Shown piece by piece: positions 44,883 through 52,732 of a stretch of DNA of 63,605 bases (positions are counted from its first letter, which is position 1; every line of letters starts with the position of its first letter). Origin of the DNA: Pseudanabaena frigida (GTDB lineage Bacteria; Cyanobacteriota; Cyanobacteriia; Pseudanabaenales; Pseudanabaenaceae); the NCBI GenBank assembly GCA_003242085.1, contig QBML01000041.1, positions 1-63,605 on the forward strand, given 5' to 3'. The notes under the pieces were generated by a model. That model saw only the letters and a list, made by a program, of their open reading frames with translations, searched no databases and was not told the origin of the DNA. Made by a program: the position numbers and the translations under genes.

Positions 44883-47800
44883 ATGCCTGCTAATTCAAGC
44901 CATGCCGATAAATCCCGACGCGATCGCCAGCTTTCTCTAAAGATATTGCTGATTGTTCCATTTGTGACGCAGGTAATTGCGGCGGTGGGGATTACGGGGT
45001 GGTTATCGGTGCAAAATGGACGCGAGGCAACTCAGGAGCTAGCGCCGCAGATTGGGCAAGAAGTGACCAACACGATCGAAGCTCATGTGCGGGGATATTT
45101 TGACGCGCCTTTAGAAATCTTGCAAGCTCATGGGGCGATCGCCAAAATAGGTAATCTCAATTTCGACAACTTAGACAGCTTAGAAAAATTGTTTTGGCAG
45201 CAGATGCGCCAAGCGCAAATCTTATATTTTTTCTACGCGGCAAATCCTCAAGGTCAATTTATTGGCGTTGAGCGCAGAGAGAATGCTCTGGTTTTACATC
45301 GGTCGATAGCTTCAGAGTCTTCATCTAAACCAGTACGCCAAAAATCTATTTATCGCTTAGATGGTAATGGCAAAGTTCTCAACCAAATAGAGTTGAATGA
45401 TTACGATCCGCGCGATCGCCCTTGGTATCAACAAGCAATCAAAACTCGTCAAGCGGTTTGGAGTCCGATTTATCTATTTGTGGCTCGTCCGATTTTAGGA
45501 ATTACGGCTTCCTTACCGATTTATAGTGAATCAGGAAATTTACGGGGTGTGTTAGCGATCGATTTAACCCTATCGCAGATTGGGGACTTTCTCCGACAGC
45601 TAAAGATATCCAAAACGGGACAAGCGTTTATTCTCGAACCATCTGGGGCAATTGTGGCGACCTCAACTTCTGAAGCGCCATTTATTTCCACAGCGCAAGG
45701 GCAAAAGCGAATTTTCGCGCTTCAAAGTCAAAATTCTCTTTTGCGCCTAGCCTACCAAAATCTCCAAACGAATTATCCAAATCCTGCCAATATTCCCAAC
45801 CATCAGCAAATTCAAATTCAATGGGAAGGCGCGACTCAATACGTGCAGATTACGAGATTAAAAACTGCTCAGGGTTTAGATTGGTTGCTGATAGTCGCAG
45901 TGTCGGAACAAGACTTTCGCGATCGCATTAATATCAATACTCGCAACACAATTGTTTTATGTGCTTTAGCTCTAGTTTTTGCCAGCTTGACTGGTTTTTA
46001 TACATCAAAATGGATTGCCAAACCCGTTGAGAAACTGATCGATGCATCGCATTTATTAGCTTCACTTTCAGTCTCAGCCGATCTCGCTAGTGGTCAGCCC
46101 TATCATCCCATCGAAACTGCCAATGTTCGCGAGCTATCCATCCTCGCGGATTCGTTTAATCAAATGGCTCAACAACTGCATATTTCCTTTACAGCACTTG
46201 CTCAAAGTAAAGAAGAGTTAGAAGAACGGGTCGAGCAAAGAACTGAAGCACTGCGATCGAGCGAAACTAAGTATCGCACCCTTGTGGAAGTTGCCAATTG
46301 CATCATTTTACGAAGAGATACTAAAGGCACAGTCAAATTTATTAACGAATATGGTTTAGTCTTCTTTGGCTTTGGCAATGAAGATGAGGTGATTGGCAAA
46401 AATATTCAGGAAACGATTTTTCGGCATAGCGATGATACAACTAGTGCCGACTTACCGATTTGGACGAAGAATAGTCCAGATAATCCCGAACTATATATGT
46501 TTCAAGAAAGTAAAAATATCCGTAATGATGGAGAGCAAGTATGGATATCTTGGTCAAATCGTCCAATCTTAGATGATGATGAAAATCTGGTCGAGATTCT
46601 TTCGATTGGGATCGATATCACTGAGCGCAAGCGGGTTGAATCTACGCTCGAACAGTTTTTAAGTTTACAGAGAGCTACCTTTGAGTCGATCGCTGATGGC
46701 ATTTTGGCGGTAGATCGGATCGGGCATATTACTAGCTATAACCAGCAGTTTGTGGATATGTTCTCTCTATCGCAAGAAGTTTTATCGATGCCCGATTATG
46801 CCCTGAGATTAGAGTTCCTTGCAGAACAAATGCTGGAACCTCAAGAGTTCATGCAGCGATCGCAAGAGTTTTATCGCCATCCTGAAATGGAAAGTTATGA
46901 TGTACTAGAACTGATTGACGGCAGAGTGCTTGAACGCTATTCTCGTCCGCAAAGGCTAGGCGATCAGATTATTGGGCGGGTATGGAGTTTTCAGGACGTA
47001 ACAGCGCGGACAAAAGCTGAACAGGCTCTCAAAGAACAGGAAGCTTATTTACGGCTAATTATTGATAGCATTCCGCAACAAATTTTCTGGAAAGATACCA
47101 ATCTTGTTTTTCGGGGATGCAATAAGAATTGGGCAATGTATGCTCAGATTGATACACCTGAAAGTGTGATTGGTAAGACTGATTACGATCTAATCAATAG
47201 TCATGAATTGGCAGATATGTTTCGGAAGCACGATCGGCAAATTATGGAATCGAATGTTCCTGAAATGCATGTAATTCAGCGCAAACTGAATCCTGATAAG
47301 CAGGGACAATCGATTTGGTTAGATATCAGTAAATTACCAATTATCGATGCAGATGGTAAGACTATTGGCATTTTGGGTGTGCTTGATGACATCACTGAGC
47401 GCAAGCTTTCAGAAGAAGCGCTCTATGCAGAGCAAGAGAAATCAGAAAGATTGTTATTAAACATTCTCCCGAAAGCGATCGCCGATCGCCTGAAACAATC
47501 GCATGGAGTAATTGCGGATAGTTATGAGTCAGTTACAGTTCTCTTCGCAGATATTGTCAGCTTTACGAGAATGTCTTCGGAACTGTCTCCACAGGATTTA
47601 GTCGATCTGTTGAACCTGATTTTTTCTACTTTTGATACTCTCTGTGAAACCTACGGCTTAGAGAAAATCAAAACTATCGGTGATGCCTATATGGTGGCGG
47701 GTGGCATTCCCATTCCGACCGCAAATCATGCGGAGGCGATCGCTTCGATGGCTTTAGATATGGTGGATAAATTAGCGGAACTTCGCAATCTCACAGGCAG

Positions 47801-48074
47801 AAAGCTGCAAATTCGGGTTGGTATCCATACGGGTGCAGTGATTGCGGGTGTAATCGGTACGCAAAAGTTTATTTACGATCTCTGGGGTGATACGGTGAAT
47901 GTAGCGAGTCGGATGGAGTCCCACAGCGAGGTGGGCAAAATCCAAGTCACCGCAGAAACCTATGCGCTTCTCAAAGATAAGTTTGAGTTGGTAGAACGTG
48001 GTGCGATCGAGGTCAAGGGTAAGGGGCAAATGCAAACCTATTGGCTAACTGGTAAAAAGATAACTAATTCTTGA
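44883..48074 (+). CDS. Cache-HAMP-PAS adenylate cyclase
   Basis: 1063 residues. Helix near 20-45, a large extracytoplasmic double Cache domain (about 50-345), a second helix (about 355-375), HAMP (about 378-440), a coiled coil, three PAS/PAC domains (about 460-585, 590-715 and 720-850) and a class III cyclase (about 880-1060). Metal Asp residues are in LFADIVSFTR and IGDAYMV; the adenine-selecting Lys (EKIKTIGDAY) and Asp (LWGDTVNVASR) are both present, so cAMP is the expected product. It probably senses a small ligand at the periplasm. It stands alone with hairpins in front and TA genes behind. Confidence 0.92.
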   Translation: MPANSSHADKSRRDRQLSLKILLIVPFVTQVIAAVGITGWLSVQNGREATQELAPQIGQEVTNTIEAHVRGYFDAPLEILQAHGAIAKIGNLNFDNLDSLEKLFWQQMRQAQILYFFYAANPQGQFIGVERRENALVLHRSIASESSSKPVRQKSIYRLDGNGKVLNQIELNDYDPRDRPWYQQAIKTRQAVWSPIYLFVARPILGITASLPIYSESGNLRGVLAIDLTLSQIGDFLRQLKISKTGQAFILEPSGAIVATSTSEAPFISTAQGQKRIFALQSQNSLLRLAYQNLQTNYPNPANIPNHQQIQIQWEGATQYVQITRLKTAQGLDWLLIVAVSEQDFRDRININTRNTIVLCALALVFASLTGFYTSKWIAKPVEKLIDASHLLASLSVSADLASGQPYHPIETANVRELSILADSFNQMAQQLHISFTALAQSKEELEERVEQRTEALRSSETKYRTLVEVANCIILRRDTKGTVKFINEYGLVFFGFGNEDEVIGKNIQETIFRHSDDTTSADLPIWTKNSPDNPELYMFQESKNIRNDGEQVWISWSNRPILDDDENLVEILSIGIDITERKRVESTLEQFLSLQRATFESIADGILAVDRIGHITSYNQQFVDMFSLSQEVLSMPDYALRLEFLAEQMLEPQEFMQRSQEFYRHPEMESYDVLELIDGRVLERYSRPQRLGDQIIGRVWSFQDVTARTKAEQALKEQEAYLRLIIDSIPQQIFWKDTNLVFRGCNKNWAMYAQIDTPESVIGKTDYDLINSHELADMFRKHDRQIMESNVPEMHVIQRKLNPDKQGQSIWLDISKLPIIDADGKTIGILGVLDDITERKLSEEALYAEQEKSERLLLNILPKAIADRLKQSHGVIADSYESVTVLFADIVSFTRMSSELSPQDLVDLLNLIFSTFDTLCETYGLEKIKTIGDAYMVAGGIPIPTANHAEAIASMALDMVDKLAELRNLTGRKLQIRVGIHTGAVIAGVIGTQKFIYDLWGDTVNVASRMESHSEVGKIQVTAETYALLKDKFELVERGAIEVKGKGQMQTYWLTGKKITNS

Positions 48075-48150
48075 ATGAGGATATTGTGATTGCCGACATA
48101 GGCGACTTTGCGATCGCGTAAATCGTTTATCACTGGGACTAAGTTTGTTG

Positions 48151-48282
48151 GTGGCGAGATATAGCGATCGCCAATGGGTAAAAGATTTTAGTGCAAGTGA
48201 TAAAAGTCAAACGGTGTATGAGTTAGCGGCATGGTTGGATAGTTTGGGACTAAAGGTGACAGTGACGGTTAAACCGAGTTAG
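48151..48282 (+). pseudogene. Remnant of a small DNA-binding or antitoxin gene
   Basis: A frame with no usable start ends at TAG 48280-48282. It reads ..DRQWVKDFSASDK, then SQTVYELAAWLDSLGLKVTV and TVKPS, similar to the C-terminal part of short addiction-module antitoxins. It lies directly before an intact toxin-antitoxin pair. I could not find its N-terminal part. Confidence 0.4.
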
Positions 48283-48329
48283 CTAAATTTCTTGTAAAAT
48301 GTTTGCAGTATGTTTTTCGGGTGATTCAC

Positions 48330-48572
48330 ATGGAAGCTGTTGCTGAAGATCTCTATACTGTCCAGAAAATTGAGGCGATTTTGAAAAGGCTTTCACCTGA
48401 GAGGCTGCGGGTGGCGGCAGATTTTTTGGCTTATCTTGATGAAAGAGAAAGCAATGATGCAACGGAGGAGTTGTTGAGTATTCCTAATTTTAAGGAAGAT
48501 TTTCAAGAGGCATTGCAAGATTTTGAGAAGGGCGATGTAGTTTCTTTCAAGAGCATTCGCCGCCATGTATGA
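48330..48572 (+). CDS. Antitoxin of a RelE/ParE-type pair
   Basis: 80 residues from ATG 48330 (an upstream TTG at 48303 adds nine residues without conservation). Mostly helical with an acidic tail: EKIEAILKRLSPERLRVAADFLAYLDERE, then LLSIPNFKEDFQEALQDFEKGDVVSFK. The pattern is common in antitoxins that accompany RelE-type toxins in cyanobacteria. It overlaps the toxin start by 8 bp, so the two are coupled. Confidence 0.8.
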   Translation: MEAVAEDLYTVQKIEAILKRLSPERLRVAADFLAYLDERESNDATEELLSIPNFKEDFQEALQDFEKGDVVSFKSIRRHV

Positions 48573-48825
48573 GATATCAATGACTCGTAAAGCGCAAAAG
48601 TTCTACGAGAAAGCTAGTGATGAGCTAGTTGTTCAATTAAATGATTGTCTTGATAACTTGAGTCAAAATCCTTACAAGGGTGCTGATATTAAAAAGCTAA
48701 AGGGTAATTATTTGGGATATTGGCGATATCGTGTTGGTAATTACAGGGTTATTTATTTAGTTGAGGAGGAGAAAAAGAATATTACGATTTTTTTGATTGC
48801 TCATCGAAAAGAAGCTTATAGATAG
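48565..48825 (+). CDS. RelE/ParE-type toxin
   Basis: 86 residues, complete. Family text: MTRKAQKFYEKASDELVVQLNDCLDNLSQNPYKGADIKKLKGNYLGYWRYRVGNYRVIYL, with the YWRYRVGNYRV strand and C-terminal IFLIAHRKEAYR typical of RelE fold members. Either an mRNA interferase or a gyrase poison of the ParE branch; the sequence alone does not settle it. The frame is intact, with antitoxin immediately upstream. Confidence 0.85.
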   Translation: MYEISMTRKAQKFYEKASDELVVQLNDCLDNLSQNPYKGADIKKLKGNYLGYWRYRVGNYRVIYLVEEEKKNITIFLIAHRKEAYR

Positions 48826-48875
48826 TTGTTCTTCACTCAGTACAACAATCCAATAAAATCATTACAGGTCTAACT

Positions 48876-50936
48876 ATGAGCCTTTTTGGGAAAATATTTA
48901 ATTTCTTTAAGAATGAAGTCTTTCGAGTAAATGAGAAAGCCAAAAAAGTTCAAAGCCAAGATGATGGTTTAGAAATGGTTTTTGAAAAGGTCAAAGAGAT
49001 TATTTTACGGTACAGTGAGTTTCAAAGAGTATTTAATACTGATTGGGAGAATCAAAGTGATCAAGATAAAGAAGAGGTTGTTAGGGACACGAAAAGACTT
49101 GTAGTTGAAGTATTGATCCCAGCAGCAGGAGGCATAAGTATGATGGGTGTACCTGGAATTCTCGTGTATACTCCATGTCAAATTGCTGGTGCTTTGGCAA
49201 TTGCTCATGTATATAGACCTGATTTGACTTTAACCCTAGAGTCTGCTAAGTCAGTTCTTGGTGTAATGCTTTGGGGGAAAGCGGGACAATTTGTATGGAT
49301 TAGCGCAGTTGAAAAAATAGCTACCTCGTTTCCTCTACCTGGGGTAGGGGTAGTAGTAATTCCGTTTGTTTCTTGGTGGACAAGAATTGCTCTTGATACT
49401 GTTCAAAAATACTATAGGAACAGGCAAGATGAAAGTAGTTCCAGTAAAAATAAAGACCAAAGAAGTTCAGAACCTGAGAGGAGACAGTATGATGTAAATC
49501 AGTCTAGTCAAAATAGGACTAAGGAAAATTCAGAGTCTAGTCAAGTAGATGATGTTGCTGATAATTTTAAAAAAGCTAGTGAATTATTAGAACACATAGA
49601 AAAAGGAGGGAAAATTCTTTTCCCAATGCAGGAGAAAGTTTTTCAGGAGCTTATCGATTCCACTAATAATATTTCTGCATTAAATTTTGGGAAGACCCAT
49701 TTTTTTAGAGGTGTTGCAGGAAGCGGTAAGACAATAATGTTAGCTCAATTAATCCCGCATTTAGTGAGTTCTTTTCATGAAAAGTATGGAAGATATCCTC
49801 TTATTCTTGTTTATCATCATAATACTTATATCAGACAGTTACTTCGCAAAGAAATTCAATCTGCTCTTGATGCTCCAATAAATCTTCAGCCATTACCGAC
49901 AAAGATTTACACGCAAAATATTCATGTTCACACACTGACAACACTAATCAATTTTCTCGATAATAGAGATGTTTTTATTAGCAAACCCAGATCGACTCAG
50001 AATGGAAGTGAAACTGCACAAACAGCTTATTCTATGTTGAGAAAATCAGATGGTGAGTTTGATGTGGTTTTAGTTGATGAAGGACAAGATTTAGAAGAGA
50101 ATCAGTTTAAGTTGCTTACAGCTTTATGCCGAAATGACAGAGGAATAGAAGGCAAAAATTTGTATGTTTTCTATGATGATCTGCAAAATATTTTTAAGCA
50201 TGAAGGTACGTTAATAGAGCGATTCAAAAGTGACGAAGTGATTGAGCATTTCCTTTCCCGATGTATTCGCACCTCTAAAAAGATTGTGGATTTCACATTT
50301 AACACTTGCCTCGGTTCTAGTATTGATAAATCATTTAGAGCAAAACTAGAGCAAGTTATGAATATTGATCACCTCAAGAAATTAAATTTAATTTCAAATA
50401 GATATACAGAAGATGGATATAATTGGTTAGATTGTCATTTTTGCTTATTCTCTGGACAGATGAAGCCTCAAGTTTACCAGTTTCCATCTGAAGAAAAATG
50501 TTTTAATACACTTCAAAGTGAACTTGAAGTTTTTCTTTCAGAAGAAGAAATAAGACATAATTTTAAAAGCGGAATTTTAATTATATGTTTTACAAATGAA
50601 CTTGCAACAAGATTACATAAGAAGTTAGAAAGGAAATTAGGAGAAGACATTCAGCTACGCAGTGGAGCAAATATTACGAGCAACGACAAATTAAGGACTC
50701 TTGTAGTTGAAGCAGCCCGAATTAATATTGCAAACATCTGGGATGCAAAAGGCTATGATGCCGATATCGTATATATTTTAAATCCTGACGAAGGCGGTGG
50801 AACTCCATACGATCATCGAGTCAGATTTTATGTTGCAGCAACTCGCTCAAAACAGTTTTTAGGTGTTTATAACTTCTTACCAGAAGACAGATCGCCTATT
50901 GTATCTGATGCTTTACAAGCGGAAAGAAATTTATAA
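48876..50936 (+). CDS. SF1 helicase-like ATPase with DUF697-like membrane segment
   Basis: 686 residues. The N-terminal part holds a hydrophobic block (about 75-175; LIPAAGGISMMGVPGILVYTP, then ..VVVIPFVSWWTRIALDTVQKYY) that reads like the DUF697 helices of membrane-associated GTPases. A low-complexity linker (about 178-225) follows. The rest is an SF1/UvrD-like motor: Walker A GVAGSGKT at 279-286, DEGQD at 401-405, FYDDLQNIF near 433, and FYVAATRSKQFLGVY near the end. The helicase is likely tethered to a membrane. The next gene starts 18 bp later and encodes an HNH-like protein. No HIP1 site is seen in either gene. Not a family I can name. Confidence 0.85.
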   Translation: MSLFGKIFNFFKNEVFRVNEKAKKVQSQDDGLEMVFEKVKEIILRYSEFQRVFNTDWENQSDQDKEEVVRDTKRLVVEVLIPAAGGISMMGVPGILVYTPCQIAGALAIAHVYRPDLTLTLESAKSVLGVMLWGKAGQFVWISAVEKIATSFPLPGVGVVVIPFVSWWTRIALDTVQKYYRNRQDESSSSKNKDQRSSEPERRQYDVNQSSQNRTKENSESSQVDDVADNFKKASELLEHIEKGGKILFPMQEKVFQELIDSTNNISALNFGKTHFFRGVAGSGKTIMLAQLIPHLVSSFHEKYGRYPLILVYHHNTYIRQLLRKEIQSALDAPINLQPLPTKIYTQNIHVHTLTTLINFLDNRDVFISKPRSTQNGSETAQTAYSMLRKSDGEFDVVLVDEGQDLEENQFKLLTALCRNDRGIEGKNLYVFYDDLQNIFKHEGTLIERFKSDEVIEHFLSRCIRTSKKIVDFTFNTCLGSSIDKSFRAKLEQVMNIDHLKKLNLISNRYTEDGYNWLDCHFCLFSGQMKPQVYQFPSEEKCFNTLQSELEVFLSEEEIRHNFKSGILIICFTNELATRLHKKLERKLGEDIQLRSGANITSNDKLRTLVVEAARINIANIWDAKGYDADIVYILNPDEGGGTPYDHRVRFYVAATRSKQFLGVYNFLPEDRSPIVSDALQAERNL

Positions 50937-50954
50937 CATTTAGATATTAAAATA

Positions 50955-51635
50955 ATGAGCAGAAATAATAAGAAAAAAGGATACTGCTATTTTTGTGGTA
51001 CTGAAGAAACAACTAGGGAGCATTTTCCACCAAAATGTTTCTTCCCTGAATCAAACGATGATTCAAATGATATGACTGACTACAGGTTTAATCTAATGAC
51101 AGTTCCATCTTGTGCAGAGCATAACAATACTCGTTCTCTAGATGATGAATATACAGCACTGTCAATAATTATGATTGCGAAGAAATGTTCTGATAAATTC
51201 CCCAGATATATTACAAAATGGATTGAAGTATTAATAAGAAGTAATTTCGCATTATTTAAAATGTTGTTTGATGATTTCCCTAAAACACCTCTGCTTAATA
51301 TAGATAGAATACGTGTTGACAATGTAATTGAATCTATAGCTCGTGCAATTTATTATCATGAAAATAAGTACAAAAAAAGATTGAGAAGCAATTGCAAAAA
51401 ATATTCGCCACAATTCCATTCTTCGCACTATTTGGAATTAGAAAAAGACTATCTAGAGTTAGAACATGGTTTTATTATTGGAGAAATGGAAAATGAATTA
51501 GTCTCTAACAAAAGGGGGGCAAATCATGAAATATTTTTCTATCAGACCCTTAAAGATGAAATGAACAGAATTATTGCTATAAGAATGGTCTTTTATGACA
51601 GTGTTACTTTTTTCGTGTTTCCTGAGCCAAGTTGA
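50955..51635 (+). CDS. HNH-like nuclease partner of the membrane helicase
   Basis: 226 residues. Zinc-finger-like pairs Cys11/Cys14 and Cys53..His56 frame EHFPPKCFF (His23), with HNN at 56-58. This matches the HNH/EHxPPK layout of nucleases (C-x2-C, EHxPPK, C-x2-HN). The C-terminal two-thirds are helical and basic, ending in a beta-rich DSVTFFVF stretch. Encoded 18 bp after the SF1 gene on the same strand, so the two form one unit. Nuclease activity is inferred from motifs only. AT-rich and HIP1-free like its partner. Confidence 0.75.
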   Translation: MSRNNKKKGYCYFCGTEETTREHFPPKCFFPESNDDSNDMTDYRFNLMTVPSCAEHNNTRSLDDEYTALSIIMIAKKCSDKFPRYITKWIEVLIRSNFALFKMLFDDFPKTPLLNIDRIRVDNVIESIARAIYYHENKYKKRLRSNCKKYSPQFHSSHYLELEKDYLELEHGFIIGEMENELVSNKRGANHEIFFYQTLKDEMNRIIAIRMVFYDSVTFFVFPEPS

Positions 51636-51712
51636 TTTTAAAGGCGACATAAAAAATATTAATAACCTTTTATTGTCGCAATCAAATAATTGGGAAACTT
51701 TACCATAACTTA

Positions 51713-51814
51713 AACTCAATCCAAATCAATCTATTCGCAGGAGAACAAACCACCGAACAACTCACAGCAAAGATTAACAATTGGCTATCAAGACTTAAAT
51801 CAGAATACATTTAG
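51713..51814 (+). pseudogene. C-terminal gene remnant
   Basis: A frame reading SIQINLFAGEQTTEQLTAKI, then NNWLSRLKSEYI and a TAG at 51812-51814. It has coding character but no start in frame. It lies between the HNH gene and the orphan VapB-type gene, 12 bp from the latter. I cannot assign a family. Confidence 0.3.
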
Positions 51815-51826
51815 GAGATAAACACC

Positions 51827-52102
51827 ATGAACACCGCTAAACTCAGAATGCAAGGCAATGAACAACTAGCCATACTACCAGACGGATTCCAACTAGTCGG
51901 CGAAGAAGTCTATATTAAAAAAGTTGGTAATGCGATCATTCTCATCCCCAAAAATAACCCTTGGCAAACCCTCTGGAATAGCCTCGATCTCTTTTCCGAT
52001 GACTTCATGGAAATTAGAGAACAAACTCAATTACCAGAATCCTCCTTAGCAAAAGACTGGCTTAGCGAAGAAGAAAATGAGGCATGGAAAGACTTAAATT
52101 GA
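51827..52102 (+). CDS. VapB-type (AbrB/SpoVT) antitoxin, no toxin adjacent
   Basis: 91 residues. AbrB-type swapped-hairpin start: KLRMQGNEQLAILPDGFQLVGEEVYIKKVGNAIILIPK. The C-terminal part has the WxxLxxSLDLFSDDFM region typical of VapB tails. AGGAG lies 7 bp before the ATG. No PIN gene follows within 64 bp, and the next gene belongs to a different antitoxin family, so its cognate VapC is missing here. Confidence 0.8.
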   Translation: MNTAKLRMQGNEQLAILPDGFQLVGEEVYIKKVGNAIILIPKNNPWQTLWNSLDLFSDDFMEIREQTQLPESSLAKDWLSEEENEAWKDLN

Positions 52103-52165
52103 ATATTGCTCATTCCCTAGAAGTTTATTGACATACCAATCAAATCAATTGAATAGAGGCAAAAT

Positions 52166-52414
52166 ATGGACTACTTACTACTTCAAGAAGCAACGGAAAA
52201 CTTTAATAGTTTAATTAATCAAGTCAGCGCAAACCATAAACCAGTCATGATCAAAGGCTCAGAAAATGACGTGGTTGTGATTTCTAGAGAAGACTGGGCA
52301 GCGATCGAAGAGACTATTTATCTAAACTCCATACATGGATATATAGACTCACTCAAAGAGGTCATGACCAGTCCTAGAAGTGAATGGATAAATGCTCAAG
52401 AGCTAGGATTGTAA
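52166..52414 (+). CDS. yefM: YefM/Phd-type antitoxin
   Basis: 82 residues. Typical text: EATENFNSLINQVSANHKPVMIKG, then DVVVISREDWAAIEETIYLNSI. The tail (TSPRSEWINAQELGL) is the toxin-binding part. YefM binds DNA as a Phd-fold dimer and neutralises YoeB. The gene is complete, but the yoeB right after it is broken, so it may act as an orphan repressor or an anti-addiction decoy. Confidence 0.85.
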   Translation: MDYLLLQEATENFNSLINQVSANHKPVMIKGSENDVVVISREDWAAIEETIYLNSIHGYIDSLKEVMTSPRSEWINAQELGL

Positions 52415-52416
52415 CA

Positions 52417-52600
52417 ATGTGGGAAGTTATCCTCAGCCCAAGAAGATTTAAAGAAATTGAAAAGTATTGGGCTTTTTGAGAAAACTAAAGAGTTAGTTGC
52501 TGTACTCAGAGAAAATCCATTTGCAAATCCACCACCTTACGAGAAATTAGTCGGGAATTTGCATTGAAATCAATTCTATAAAATCAGTCAGAAACAGAAA
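52417..52600 (+). pseudogene. Decayed YoeB-type toxin
   Basis: Starts WEVILSPRRFKEIEKYWAF and then a stop (TGA). A later frame reads KTKELVAVLRENPFANPPPY and EKLVGNLH, and another stop follows; the last region (FYKISQKQ) faintly resembles the FYSRRINIQHRLVYQV end of YoeB. At least two disruptions. It sits in the right place after YefM. 52601-52732 shows only HIP1-like sites. Confidence 0.8.
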
Positions 52601-52732
52601 ATAAGACGATCGCACAATTATGCTCAGACTTAGCGATCGCAAAAATATCGATCCAATCGATAGAAACAAAAGCAACTTCCTGCTAGTCTATTGATGCATG
52701 TATGCCAAAAGATATCTTGAGGATGTCTCGAT

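Noticed and set aside
48091-48150. Functional antitoxin upstream of the RelE pair
   Set aside because: No start codon in frame; only the C-terminal part remains, so it is listed as a remnant.
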